A stretch of DNA of 64,000 bases from Phosphitispora fastidiosa (GTDB lineage: Bacteria > Bacillota > Thermincolia > Thermincolales > UBA2595). Shown in pieces: positions 34,957-45,600 of this stretch (position 1 is the stretch's first letter; each line of letters opens with the position of its first letter). The translations under genes and the position numbers were made by a program. The stretch spans positions 1-64,000 of the forward strand of contig NZ_JAHHUL010000003.1 of assembly GCF_019008365.1 (NCBI RefSeq). The letters run 5' to 3'. The notes under the pieces are model-generated. The model did not search any database. It saw nothing but the letters and a program-made list of their open reading frames with translations, and had not been told where the DNA came from.

Positions 34957-37900
34957 ATGTTTGACAAAAAGATGATTCGAATTTTTAAAGCAGCTACAGT
35001 ACTGATACTTATTCTTGTTGTGACCAGTACCACAGCAATTGCGTCAACACCTTCAGACATAACCTCACACTGGTCAAAGGACAAAATCCAAAAATGGCTT
35101 GATCAGGGTCTGGCGAGCGGTTTTCCGGATGGCACGTTTAAGCCTGATGAGAATATATCAAGGGCTGAATTCATGGCCTTTACAAATAATGCTTTTGGTT
35201 ACACCGAAGGCAAAGAGATTAATTACAGGGATGTACCCTCAGGCATATGGTATGAAAATGTTGTGGCAAGAGCTGCAGCAGCGGGTTATATTGCCGGTTA
35301 CCCTGATGGCACCATGAAACCTGAAGCGCCAATAACCCGTCAGGAAGCAGCGGCAATTATATCCAGAATTCAGGAGTTGCCGGCTAATCCCGGCGCTGTT
35401 CTCAAATTCAGTGACGGGGCTGATGTATCCCAATGGGCCAAAGGTGCAGTGGGTGCTGTAATTGAAGCTGCCTATATGAATGGTTACCCTGACGGTTCCT
35501 TTATGCCCGGGAAATATGTAACCAGAGCTGAGGCATTGGCAGCTTTGGATAATGTCATTTCCAATTCAATTACCGGGGTTGTTTATGAGCAGGCCGGTTT
35601 GTACGGGCCTGCAGACGGTATTGAAACAATAGCAAAGGATGTAATCATTAAAGCCGATGGCATCACTCTTCAGAATATAAAAGTAAATGGGGATTTAATT
35701 ATTGCTGAAGAAGTGGGCGAAGGAACAGTAACCTTAAACAACGTAACTGTTGTGGGGACCGCCCGGGTAAGAGGCGGCGGACCTGACAGTATTGTTATTA
35801 ACGGGGGCATGTATAATAGTATTGTTATTGAGAAAGTCAATAACAAAGTTCGCATAGTGGCCAAGGGTGTTAAAGGCCCGGAAGGTAAACTGGTGGGTGT
35901 TATCTTAACAGATGGCGTTACTGATAAAGAGGTCATCTTTGAAGGTGATTTTAGTGAAATCACCGTAGAAAAGAATTTAACCGGGGTCAATTTGATATTC
36001 AATGCAGGTACAAATGTTAACAATCTGGTGTTAAATTCACCGATAGATGTAAGTGGGCCGGGGAATATTGAAAATACTGTAAACGACTTTGAAGTCGAAA
36101 CCCCTGGCAGCAGCAGCGGTGGCAGCGGTGGCAGCAGTAATAGGCCGCCCGGCAGTGCAAGCAGTCCTGCACCGGCAGCCGGAGCGGAAAATGTTGATTT
36201 TTTAAGCCCGGTGTTAGGCTGGACATGCTCTGATCCCGATGGACATGCTTTGACCTATGATATTTATTTTGGCACTGACCAAAACCTGGTTGCCGAAATG
36301 GATCAGGCAGTAAAAGCAGTAACCGGACATCAGGCTGCCACATATACGGCCGGTCTGTTGGAAGGAAGTACAAAATACTACTGGAAGGTAATGGCCAATG
36401 ACGGCCGCGGCGGAGAAACGGCCGGTCCCTTATGGGAATTTACCACTAAGGCACCGGAGGTCATAACCAATGGCTTAGGGTATTTTAAAATTGAAAACAA
36501 TGACAGTACCAAGTTCATCGAAGGCTTTGTCACCCACAACCGTGGCGGGGCCACAGTCCCCGGGGCAAAACTTACCTACCCTGTGGACATATTTGAACAG
36601 CCTGGTGATATTATAGTTACCAAAGCCGCTTATGCTGCCACAAGAATACAAAACGTTTATTGGAAGAATATTACCGGCTATGTATATGGTGAGGACAGTG
36701 TTCACGATGCGGTTTATAGTTGGGATGAACTAAATTATGTGTTTGAGGTGCCTGTCAGGGACACCTTTAATCCCGGCTGGACAGATACGCCTCCGGAACT
36801 CCTTATCGAAGGGATTAATCCCGGTGACGAGGTATCGGGAACCATAAGCTTTGATGTATCACTTAAATCGGGAAATGAATTTTTTGCCGGTTATGTTTAC
36901 CTGGGCGGAGAGCAGCGGTATCCCAATGACGGCTTTGCAGTAGAGACAGCACAGATACCGGTAACGATTGATACAACCCGTTATCCCAATGGCAATACCT
37001 ATATCAGAATACTGGTTTATGACGAAAATGACAACGCTGTCTTGTCAGTCATTCCGGTAGTTGTTGAAAACACTGCCGGCAGCACGGAGTTACCCGGTGC
37101 AATTACCAGTCTGAATTTATCCTCTGAAACAAAAAATATAAATTTCGGTTATTACTCTTTGCCGGTTGATGGGGTAGAAGGAGCAAATATAAAGCAGTCC
37201 GGCCTTGATCCCGTTGATGTTTCCATTTCTAACAGGCTAACCTGGGGTTTGGCCATGGGAGCAAGTGGTTATAAGGTTTATCGGAGTTTTGACGGGGTGG
37301 ACTATACTCTGATTGGAACAGTAAAACTTGGAAGATTCGACGACTATAGCCACCTGCTCGAAATCGGCAAAAAAACATATTACAAAGTTGTTCCGTTTAA
37401 CAGCTTCGGGGACAATGAAGGGGGCGCCTTGACCAGGTTTGTTATACCCCTGCCTGCTCTTTATGTCTATTTGGACAGCCCGCAAAACGGCTTAAAGGAC
37501 GCGGGTCTTGCACCTATATTTAGCTGGCACGTCTCAACCGGCGGCGGTGATTTTGATGAATCTCTTTATGGTCCCGTTACCCAGGAGTTTCAATTTTCAT
37601 TATATGATGCCACGGATTATCGGATAGATTCCCAATATTTTACTGACCGGTTTGATTATGTAGTACCCTTTGAGCTTAATCCCGGTGGAATTTATTCCTG
37701 GGATATAAGCTCGGCAGAGGCCTTCGCAATGTTTGAGTCCGATAGTACCGGATTTTCCTATGCCGTATCTACAGCCGGTAACGGTTCTGCTAATGGAGAA
37801 AATATCTTCACTACCACTGTTAATGATATCCAGTCACCAGGTAATATTTCAGTTGATTACCTGAACTATCAGGATAACAACTATGATAGCGGGCAGGTTT

Positions 37901-39636
37901 TGGTCAAAACCGCCAACCTGGCTGCTCTGGAAAAATCCCTGAAGCATTATGGCAGTGAATCTCTAAAGGTGTGGGAGAATATCGGCTGGAGCCTGGTAAA
38001 AACACCGGAAGGAGATACTGTAGAAAGCTTTATCCATAAACTGCTCAGAGACAGCGATGTCATTATGGCACAGCCCGATTTTATGATGGAAGCTCCTGAA
38101 CCACAGGTGGCGGATGAGCAGCAGCAATTAATGAGCCTGGCGGCGGCAGAAGCTCCTGCAATTGATGTAGGGCCGGAGGCAGCCCTGGACAAATCATGGG
38201 GCCTGCAAAATATCAATGCCCAGGGGGCCTGGCAGCAAACCACCGGTGACAGTAATGTAATTCTGGCTGTCATTGATACCGGTGTGGACACGACCCACCC
38301 GGAATTTGCCGATAAGACCTTTATAGGACCCTATGATGCCACCGGTGAAGGTAATCCGAATGTTGACTTCAGCGGGCACGGCACACATGTGGCCGGGATT
38401 GCCGGGGATAACGGCAGGAACGGTAAGCTTGCCGGCATCGCCTGGGATTCTCCTATTATGCCGGTGAGAGTGGAAGACAGCAGTGGAAGAATTCTAACTT
38501 CATATTTGATTGAAGGGACTGAAGCTGTAGCGGATTATGTGTACAATAACCCGGATTACCGTGCTGTAATCAATATGAGCGTAGGGGGACGGCGGGATTA
38601 CAATTTTGCCTTTAAAGACGCCATCGATTATGCTTTGGACAATGGTGTGGTATTTGTGACTTCTGCAGGCGACGGCTCCAAGAGAATTCCGAGTTACCCG
38701 GCATCTTATAACGGTGTAATAGCTGTGGCGGCTTCCACACCGTATAATACTGAGGCCGACTCCTCCAACACCGGGCCCTGGATTTCGGTGGCGGCACCCG
38801 GCGAAAAAATATATTCCACGTATAGTTACGAATCGTATCAATTCCTGGATGGCACGACAGCGGCTTCCCCATATGTTGCGGGAGCTGCGGCGCTGTTACT
38901 TTCCAAGTACCCCGACCTTACTCCCATCGAGGTAAAGAATCAGCTGGAACAAACCGCCCAGGGAAATGATTTCAACGAAGAACTGGGGTATGGGGTTATT
39001 GATTTAAACGCTATGCTGGGGGCTATTGAGCCGATGCGATATGGTTCATTGACAGTAAGCACCAATATTAAAGATACTGCCTCTGTAAGCGGAATCGGAC
39101 ATGGGGTAATTTCCGTTTTCGATATCAATGAAAACCTGGTGGCTTATGGACTAACCGGGGAAAACGGGGGACACGTCTTCCACTCAATGCCTTCCGGTGA
39201 TTACCAGGTAGTGTTGTCGTACTATGATCACTACAAAGAAGAATACAGTTATCAAATACAGAATGTGAGCATTCAACCGTCAGAGTCCGTGGAAATCACA
39301 GTTAACTTCAGTATCCCGCAATTTGTTATCAAGACGTCGGTATATCTGGAGAACATCCAGAATACTGAAGGACAGCATGAAATACCGATAACCGTTGTGC
39401 AGGAAGGGATATATGAATTTACCACCTCTTACTACATGGAAGACTGTGATACCGTTTTGTATATTTATGATACGAACGGTACTGAGATTGCCTATAATGA
39501 TGACTATAGTGACGGGTATTATTCCTCTATTATGTTATCTCTGTCCCCAGGAGATTATACCGTTCGCATTGAGGAATATGGGGGCGATGTATTGAATTGT
39601 GCTTTAGAGATCCTTGTGCTTGATGTAATATATTAA
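34957..39636 (+). CDS. SLH-anchored subtilase-like protein with altered active site
   Basis: A 1559-residue exported protein. A signal peptide is followed by three N-terminal SLH domains (about 30-205; HWSKDKIQKWLDQGLASGFP), beta-rich strands (about 215-380), a Gly/Ser/Pro linker and Ig/Fn3-like domains (about 400-950). A propeptide-like segment comes next (about 965-1040; QVLVKTANLAALEKSL), then a peptidase S8 domain (about 1075-1345) and a C-terminal PPC-like beta domain. The catalytic Asp (VIDTGVD) and His (GHGTHVAGI) are present. The serine motif reads GTTAASPYVAG instead of GTSMASP, so Ser is Thr, and the oxyanion Asn is Asp (SAGDGS). It may be an inactive scaffold or a Thr-based enzyme. 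ATG 34957 follows GGGGAGG at 6 nt. Confidence 0.9.
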   Translation: MFDKKMIRIFKAATVLILILVVTSTTAIASTPSDITSHWSKDKIQKWLDQGLASGFPDGTFKPDENISRAEFMAFTNNAFGYTEGKEINYRDVPSGIWYENVVARAAAAGYIAGYPDGTMKPEAPITRQEAAAIISRIQELPANPGAVLKFSDGADVSQWAKGAVGAVIEAAYMNGYPDGSFMPGKYVTRAEALAALDNVISNSITGVVYEQAGLYGPADGIETIAKDVIIKADGITLQNIKVNGDLIIAEEVGEGTVTLNNVTVVGTARVRGGGPDSIVINGGMYNSIVIEKVNNKVRIVAKGVKGPEGKLVGVILTDGVTDKEVIFEGDFSEITVEKNLTGVNLIFNAGTNVNNLVLNSPIDVSGPGNIENTVNDFEVETPGSSSGGSGGSSNRPPGSASSPAPAAGAENVDFLSPVLGWTCSDPDGHALTYDIYFGTDQNLVAEMDQAVKAVTGHQAATYTAGLLEGSTKYYWKVMANDGRGGETAGPLWEFTTKAPEVITNGLGYFKIENNDSTKFIEGFVTHNRGGATVPGAKLTYPVDIFEQPGDIIVTKAAYAATRIQNVYWKNITGYVYGEDSVHDAVYSWDELNYVFEVPVRDTFNPGWTDTPPELLIEGINPGDEVSGTISFDVSLKSGNEFFAGYVYLGGEQRYPNDGFAVETAQIPVTIDTTRYPNGNTYIRILVYDENDNAVLSVIPVVVENTAGSTELPGAITSLNLSSETKNINFGYYSLPVDGVEGANIKQSGLDPVDVSISNRLTWGLAMGASGYKVYRSFDGVDYTLIGTVKLGRFDDYSHLLEIGKKTYYKVVPFNSFGDNEGGALTRFVIPLPALYVYLDSPQNGLKDAGLAPIFSWHVSTGGGDFDESLYGPVTQEFQFSLYDATDYRIDSQYFTDRFDYVVPFELNPGGIYSWDISSAEAFAMFESDSTGFSYAVSTAGNGSANGENIFTTTVNDIQSPGNISVDYLNYQDNNYDSGQVLVKTANLAALEKSLKHYGSESLKVWENIGWSLVKTPEGDTVESFIHKLLRDSDVIMAQPDFMMEAPEPQVADEQQQLMSLAAAEAPAIDVGPEAALDKSWGLQNINAQGAWQQTTGDSNVILAVIDTGVDTTHPEFADKTFIGPYDATGEGNPNVDFSGHGTHVAGIAGDNGRNGKLAGIAWDSPIMPVRVEDSSGRILTSYLIEGTEAVADYVYNNPDYRAVINMSVGGRRDYNFAFKDAIDYALDNGVVFVTSAGDGSKRIPSYPASYNGVIAVAASTPYNTEADSSNTGPWISVAAPGEKIYSTYSYESYQFLDGTTAASPYVAGAAALLLSKYPDLTPIEVKNQLEQTAQGNDFNEELGYGVIDLNAMLGAIEPMRYGSLTVSTNIKDTASVSGIGHGVISVFDINENLVAYGLTGENGGHVFHSMPSGDYQVVLSYYDHYKEEYSYQIQNVSIQPSESVEITVNFSIPQFVIKTSVYLENIQNTEGQHEIPITVVQEGIYEFTTSYYMEDCDTVLYIYDTNGTEIAYNDDYSDGYYSSIMLSLSPGDYTVRIEEYGGDVLNCALEILVLDVIY

Positions 39637-39679
39637 CTTTCGTTGAGGTTTCAAAAGGGATAAAAAAATATCCTTAAAT

Positions 39680-39723
39680 GACATTTAGCGCAGCACCAAT
39701 TATGGTTGACTGCGCTAAATGTC
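39680..39723. repeat. 14-bp perfect inverted repeat after the subtilase-like gene
   Basis: GACATTTAGCGCAG (39680-39693) and CTGCGCTAAATGTC (39710-39723) flank a 16-nt loop. A T-run follows only when read on the minus strand, so for the upstream gene it is at best a T-less terminator or RNA-stabilising hairpin. Confidence 0.75.
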
Positions 39724-39755
39724 GTTCAAATGAAGAAGTGAATGGGCTTTTTTTC

Positions 39756-39785
39756 TTGAATTATAGGCACAAATAGTGTATACTA
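39756..39785 (+). promoter_or_regulatory. Promoter and likely operator of the GntR/ABC operon
   Basis: TTGAAT (39756-39761) and TATACT (39779-39784) are 17 nt apart. The -10 lies inside TAGTGTATACTA (39774-39785), an imperfect palindrome with TAGT/ACTA ends, a plausible site for the YtrA-type repressor encoded next. Confidence 0.65.
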
Positions 39786-39828
39786 CATTACAACAGTAAA
39801 GTACTAATTTGGTGCTGGTTTTTAGGGG

Positions 39829-40233
39829 GTGTCGCAGCTGAAGCTTAACACCGAAGGAATGAAACCCATATATATCCAAATTGCAGAATGGCTGGAAACA
39901 GAAATACTTTCCGCAAGCATAAAGAGTGATGAAAAAATATACTCTCAATATCAACTTGCCGAGATGTTCAATATTAACCCGGCCACTGCAGCCAAAGGGC
40001 TTAATATATTGGCTGACGAAAAAATCTTATATAAAAAGCGGGGACTGGGTATGTTCGTGTCACCCAAGGCGAAAGAAAGTATTCTGGAGAAACGGAAAAA
40101 TCAAATGTTAAAAAATTTGGTATTGGAATTGGTTACGGAAGCGGAGCGTTTAGGTGTAGATGAAAATGAACTGATTAGCATGATAAGGACTTCTAAAAAA
40201 TTTATGGGGGGAAGGGATCATGAACGTAATTGA
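39829..40233 (+). CDS. GntR-family (YtrA-type) transcriptional regulator
   Basis: A repressor of about 130 residues with an N-terminal winged helix (KPIYIQIAEWLETEI, then QYQLAEMFNINPATAAKGLN and a wing with YKKRGLGMFVS). Its short helical tail is too small to be an effector domain, the mark of the YtrA subgroup. The start is uncertain: GTG 39829 overlaps its own AGGGGGTG site, and a downstream CTG at 39838 would be better spaced. It overlaps the ATPase gene by 14 nt. YtrA-type regulators typically repress their own ABC operon. Confidence 0.87.
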   Translation: MSQLKLNTEGMKPIYIQIAEWLETEILSASIKSDEKIYSQYQLAEMFNINPATAAKGLNILADEKILYKKRGLGMFVSPKAKESILEKRKNQMLKNLVLELVTEAERLGVDENELISMIRTSKKFMGGRDHERN

Positions 40234-41122
40234 GTCCTGGGGACTTACCAAAACATATGGGAACCTGAAGGCTGTAGATAACCTTTCTTTTAATATCGAA
40301 GGAAATAAGATTACCGGGTTAATTGGGCGCAACGGGGCCGGTAAAACAACACTTTTAAAACTGATTGCCGGTTTCTTACATAAGACTTCAGGAGAGATTG
40401 AGGTTTTTTCGGAAAACCCTTTTAACAGCATTAAAGTATCTGCCAATATGATATTTATTGATGATAATATGAGTTTCCCGGCTTCTTTGCACCTCGTGGA
40501 TATCCTTGAAACGGCAGATAATTTTTATGATAACTGGGATGCAGGACTCGCTAACGGCCTTATCGATTATTTTAATTTGAATCCCGGGCAGCCTCACAGT
40601 AACCTTTCAAAGGGTATGAAGAGCGCTTTTAATATGATCATTGGGCTGTCTGCCCGATGCCCGCTGACAATTTATGATGAGCCGACAACAGGAATGGATG
40701 TAGCAGTCAGAAAAGATTTTTACAGGGCTTTACTTAAGGATTACATTCAAAATCCGCGGACGATAATTATATCAAGTCACCTTTTAAATGAAGTGGAACA
40801 TGTCTTGGAAGATATTTTATTATTAAGGGAAGGCCAAAAATGTATGCATATGCCTGTTGAAGAACTTAAGGAATTGGCCATTTGTCTAAAGGGGAAAGCA
40901 GGTATAATTCAGGAACTGGCGACAGGCAAAGAAATTTACCATAAGGAAAACATAGGGAAAGACAGCGCCTATGTTGTCGTAAAAAACGATTTTACGGAGG
41001 ATAGGCTGCAAAATGTAAAGTTGTCAGGAGTCGAAATAACTCCTGTGGCAACTGAGGAGCTTTGTGTTTTTCTTACTTCCAGAAACAAAGGGGGTATTGA
41101 TGATGTCTTTGACAGAAACTAA
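40220..41122 (+). CDS. ABC transporter ATP-binding protein (YtrB-like)
   Basis: A 300-residue ATPase. Walker A is GRNGAGKTT, the signature is LSKGMKS (a variant of LSGGQ), Walker B is LTIYDEPTTGMD and the switch His is in IISSHLLNEVEH. It has a C-terminal extension of about 90 residues, like YtrB/BcrA-type exporters. It pairs with the membrane protein encoded next. The start at 40220 follows GGGGGAAGG inside the end of the regulator gene, so translation is likely coupled. The substrate is unknown; envelope stress or peptide export is typical of the group. Confidence 0.92.
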   Translation: MNVIESWGLTKTYGNLKAVDNLSFNIEGNKITGLIGRNGAGKTTLLKLIAGFLHKTSGEIEVFSENPFNSIKVSANMIFIDDNMSFPASLHLVDILETADNFYDNWDAGLANGLIDYFNLNPGQPHSNLSKGMKSAFNMIIGLSARCPLTIYDEPTTGMDVAVRKDFYRALLKDYIQNPRTIIISSHLLNEVEHVLEDILLLREGQKCMHMPVEELKELAICLKGKAGIIQELATGKEIYHKENIGKDSAYVVVKNDFTEDRLQNVKLSGVEITPVATEELCVFLTSRNKGGIDDVFDRN

Positions 41123-41858
41123 TTTGATTGAAGTTACTAAAAGGCAGTATTTTTATAAGCTCAGAGGTTATATGAGCATGTTTTTAAATATGGTTGGAGT
41201 TCAGATAGTGGCGCTTCTGTTTTCATCCGGTGGGGTCTCGGGTTCTTCGGGAATGAGCTCTAATAATATACAATTTTCTGTTAACTGGTTTTCTGCGGAT
41301 ATGGTTATAAGTTTTACTTTAATGTGGGCTTTTGTGGTGGCGATTTATTTAACCACAAACGACTATCGAAATATTGATTTTGGTTTTGTATCTAATCGGC
41401 TGAGCAGTAATATATCTAATATTGCTTTTTTATTAACGGCAGGTGTTGCAGGTGGAATTACAGCATCTTTGGCAGGCTATCTGATAAGGGTTATAGTGTA
41501 TTTGTCCACTGGAAGCCAAAATATTGTCAGCGAAAACTTCTTAATTTTACCTCAGGAATTACTTGCCGGCACTATAGCCGCAGCTTTATACATTATTTTG
41601 GTCAGCTCCCTTGGATATTTTGTGGGTGTACTGGCCCAACTGCATAAAATATTTGTTGTTTTACTGCCTGCACTTATATTTGGCGCCATGATTGCGGAAA
41701 CCAGAATTGCGGGTAAGCCGCAGACTTTTGTAAAGCTGACCGAATTTTTTACTAATGAAGGGTCATTTACACTGTTTGCATTAAAAGTAATGATAACTGT
41801 CGTTGTACTTTTTTGGGGTGGAATAATTATGTCCAATAGATTGGAGGTAAGGCAGTGA
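41100..41858 (+). CDS. ABC transporter membrane subunit
   Basis: A protein of about 252 residues with around six membrane helices, including MFLNMVGVQIVALLF, MVISFTLMWAFVVAIYL, IAFLLTAGVAGGITASLAGY, LAGTIAAALYIILVSSLGYF and FALKVMITVVVLFWGGIIM. It shows no other motif and fits the permease partner of a YtrB-like ATPase. ATG 41100 (or 41103) follows AAAGGGGG and overlaps the ATPase gene by 23 nt. Confidence 0.85.
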   Translation: MMSLTETNLIEVTKRQYFYKLRGYMSMFLNMVGVQIVALLFSSGGVSGSSGMSSNNIQFSVNWFSADMVISFTLMWAFVVAIYLTTNDYRNIDFGFVSNRLSSNISNIAFLLTAGVAGGITASLAGYLIRVIVYLSTGSQNIVSENFLILPQELLAGTIAAALYIILVSSLGYFVGVLAQLHKIFVVLLPALIFGAMIAETRIAGKPQTFVKLTEFFTNEGSFTLFALKVMITVVVLFWGGIIMSNRLEVRQ

Positions 41859-42487
41859 TGGTAAATAATAAAAAGTTACAGTGGATTTTAGGTATATATT
41901 TAGCTATCCTGCTTTTATCCGCTGCCGCTGTTTATATGATTCCCAAGGAGAGTTTTTTTGCTCAGGATATCCTTACTTCAGAAAAGATAGCAAAAGCTCA
42001 GCTTGCTGCGGGGAATTTATATGAAGCGGCAATAGAAGGGAAATTAGATCAGGTTGAAGGTGTATCCGTCAATGGGCAATGGAATTTTGATTACACTGGA
42101 AATGAACTTAAGATTATTGAGACAGACCATAATTTAACAATCGTAGCCCAAAGGAAGGAAGCAGACGATAATAAAATTGAAATAAGCAGTTATATGCCGC
42201 TTACTATTTTGGAGGGGATTGACTTCACCGGCAGGATAGAACCGCCAAAAGTTAGGTTATCAGGAAATGAATTAATAATAAAACCAATGGACCTTTATCA
42301 AGTTGAGTTTGTGAAGTTCAACAGGGATTTTACTGTGGCCCAATTTTGGGGTAACAGTGCAGAACAAGGCAGGCAGGGGCATCAAATAAGCCATGTTGCC
42401 GGAAACCCGCTGCTTTATTTACGTATTCCCAAAGGCCTCCAAATCGATTCTGATAATCCGGGCTTTCAGATTATTCCAAAAAGGTGA
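41858..42487 (+). CDS. Membrane-anchored protein of the GntR/ABC operon
   Basis: A 209-residue protein with one N-terminal helix (WILGIYLAILLLSAAAVYMI) and an extracellular beta-rich domain (about 30-209). It has no recognised family. ATG 41858 overlaps the permease stop (TGATG) and follows GGAGGT. As the last gene of the operon, directly before a terminator, it may be an accessory or sensor subunit of the transporter. The function is unknown. Confidence 0.75.
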   Translation: MVNNKKLQWILGIYLAILLLSAAAVYMIPKESFFAQDILTSEKIAKAQLAAGNLYEAAIEGKLDQVEGVSVNGQWNFDYTGNELKIIETDHNLTIVAQRKEADDNKIEISSYMPLTILEGIDFTGRIEPPKVRLSGNELIIKPMDLYQVEFVKFNRDFTVAQFWGNSAEQGRQGHQISHVAGNPLLYLRIPKGLQIDSDNPGFQIIPKR

Positions 42488-42508
42488 GCACCAGAGCTCA
42501 CCTTTTTT
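42479..42508 (+). terminator. Intrinsic terminator of the GntR/ABC operon
   Basis: AAAAGGTGAGC (42479-42489) pairs with GCTCACCTTTT (42496-42506), followed by more T. The stop codon of the preceding gene lies within the stem. Confidence 0.92.
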
Positions 42509-42544
42509 GTAACCTGCCGAATCATATACAATAATTAATTATAG

Positions 42545-42553
42545 TGGTATAAT
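42545..42553 (+). promoter_or_regulatory. Extended -10 element of the helicase-nuclease gene
   Basis: TGGTATAAT is an extended -10 (TGnTATAAT). Transcription would begin near 42560, which rules out an ATG at 42554 and supports the start at 42605. No convincing -35 was found. Confidence 0.6.
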
Positions 42554-42604
42554 ATGGGTATTGTTTATGGACAGTTTTGCTCTGTTATGAAGGGGGTTAG
42601 AAAA

Positions 42605-45600
42605 ATGGATGAAGGGATATTGGTTGAGGGTTCATTCAGTGATGTCGTTAATTTTGCCATGCAGCAGAACTATGTTCCAATCATAAAAAAACTAACCGTA
42701 AAAAACCTTCGCGAGGAAGATATCAGAGATATAGATATTGAGATTACAGTAGAACCGGAATTTGCCCATCAGTGGACCATGAGGATTGAAGTAATACCCG
42801 GATTACAGGCGGTAGAACTGGGTCCCCTGAATATTAAACTGTCTCCGGTGTTTTTATACAGCCTGACAGAAAAAATGTCGGGTACCGTTTTCGTTGAAGT
42901 AAAACATGGTGAATCCTTACTGGCAAGTGTGGCACATGATATCGGCGTACTGGCTTTTAATGAATGGAGCGGCAGCCTGATTATGCCGGAGATAATATGT
43001 GCCTTTATTACTCCCAACCACCCTAAGGTCACTGAGATTATCATGAAATCTAAGCCGATACTGCAGGAATGGTGTGGCAGCCCTTCTTTTACCGGATATC
43101 AAAGCAATAACATAAATGCGGTAAAAATGCAGATGGCTGCTATTTATGCGGTCCTGCAGAAAGAAAATATCACCTATTGCATGCCGCCGGCGAGTTACGA
43201 AAGCATAGGGCAGCGGGTCCGCCTCTGTGATACAGTGCTCTCTCAGAAGATGGGGACCTGTCTTGATCTGTCACTGTTGTATGCTTCCTGTCTGGAAGCA
43301 GTTGGTCTCAATCCCCTGGTTATTTTTCTAAAAGGGCATGCATTTGCCGGTTGCTGGCTGGAAGACCAGTGTTTTGCCGAATGTGTGCAGGATGATGTTT
43401 CCCTGGTCACCAAAAGGATAGCGGAAGGCATCAATGAAATTTGTCTGGTTGAGGCTACCTGCTATGTTGCCGGCAAAACAATGACTTTTGAGGATGCGGT
43501 TAAAGAAGGGAAAAATAACTTGACTGATGTCGGGCAATTTGATTTTCTGGTTGATGTTAAGCGTTCCCGGGGGAGCGGGATAAGACCGATTCCTTTATTG
43601 AAGACTTCGGATGATGGCCGGGTTATTTGTGATGAAATGGGTCCCGGGCAAACCTCGTCAGGCGGAATAGAGGATTTGGTAAATGTGCCTGAAGAACTTG
43701 AAGTATTTGAAAAGATAAAACAGGTTGACCATCTTGACCTGACCCGTCAGCAAATTTGGGAACGTAAGCTGCTTGACTTGAGTTTGAGAAACACCCTGGT
43801 CAACTTCCGGGTTACAAAAACCACTATCCAATTGATGGTCAGCCAATTGGGGGAACTGGAAGACGAATTGGCCGGGGGCCAGGAGTTTCAAATCATGGCA
43901 AAGCCCAGGGATTGGAACAATACGCTGCGTGATGCCAAAATATTTGCAGTGGAAAACCAGGCCTCGGCCTTGGACAGTCTGTCCCGAACGGAGTTTGCCA
44001 ACAGAAGAATACGGACCTTTATTGAAGAAAATGAGGTAGCCTATCGTGTTACCAATCTCTACCGCCAGGCGAAGCTCAGCCTGGAGGAGAATGGCACAAA
44101 CACGCTTTTTTTGGCGCTGGGTTTCTTAAAATGGTACGAGTCTGAAGTCAGTGAAAAGGCCAGATATGCACCGGTTGTGTTGATTCCCGTCGAGATTGTG
44201 CGCAAGTCTGCCCAGAAGGGCTATGTTATTCGCAGCCGTGATGAGGAACCGCAAATGAACATCACCCTGCTGGAAATGCTGCGTCAGGATTTTGGCCTGA
44301 CTATTGGCGGTTTAGACCCGTTGCCAACTGATGCCAGCGGTATAGATTTAAAGATGGTCTTCAACATAATTCGCCAGGCTGTGATGGGAAAGTCCAGGTG
44401 GGACGTGGAAGAATTTGCTTTCATCGGCTTGTTTTCATTTAGCCGGTTCATTATGTGGAATGATATCCGCAATCGTTCGGATGATTTGAAGGAAAATAAG
44501 GTTGTCGCCAGTTTACTGTCAGGTAAGATGGAGTGGATACCAAATGAAGATTTCCCTTCTCCCGATACCCTGGATGATGTTTACAGCCCCCAGGACCTGG
44601 CAGTGCCTATCAATGCAGATTCATCACAATTGTCGGCGATTGCCGCGGCTGGCAGAGAGAACAGTTTTGTTTTACACGGACCCCCGGGGACGGGCAAATC
44701 GCAAACGATAACTAACATTATTGCCAATGCATTGTTCCAGGGTAAGTCTGTGCTCTTTATTGCCGAAAAAATGGCGGCCCTGTCTGTGGTGCAAAAAAGA
44801 CTGGAGTCAATTGGGTTAGCGCCTTTCTGTTTGGAATTGCACTCCAATAAGGCCAGGAAAAAAGATGTGCTGGAGCAGTTGGAGAAGGTGCTGACAATTG
44901 GAAAATACCGGTCACCGCAGGAATATGAGTCCCAGGCCAACCGCCTGCACGGTTTGCGGAAAAAACTAAACAGTGTGGTTGCGGCGGTTCATCAGAAAAG
45001 GCATTTCGGATTTTCTCTCTATGATGCCATTACCTGTTTTGAGCAATACAGGGACTATGCCGACTGCATAAAGTTTACCCGGGAACAAATCAAAACCCTG
45101 ACCCCGGAAAAATATACACTTTGGGTTGACCTGGCAGGTGAATTGAAAACCGCAGGCCTGGAATGTGGCGGCGCTGCCTGTAATCCATTAAGCGCATTTG
45201 CCAAATGCAGTTATTCTCAAAGTATTAAGGATGAAATCAGGAAAGACCTGAAAAATTATGTAGAGGCAACAAGCAATTTGCAGGATGGAATCATGAAGCT
45301 TGGGCGGCTGCTCGGGTTGGAAAAACCCCTGTCTTACCGCCAGCTTCGCGCCTTCATAGATTTAATTACACTGCTCAACATAACTCAAACCATACCGGGC
45401 AAGTTATTTGCCTATCAGGAGCTTAGCTTGCTGCAGGAAACTGTGGCCATGGTCTGTGAAGAGGGAGGGAAACGGAATGAGCTGCAGAAGCAGCTTTTAT
45501 CCGAGTTTTCCGAGGCAATTCTTTCCTTCGATGCGGAGACTGCTATGCAGCAGTGGAGATTAGCGGAAACAAAATGGTTCCTGCCAAAACTCCTGGGGCA

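Noticed and set aside
42554-42604. Earlier start for the helicase-nuclease at 42554
   Set aside because: It lies immediately after the -10 TATAAT, before the expected transcription start, and has no ribosome site; 42605 has GAAGGGGG at good spacing.
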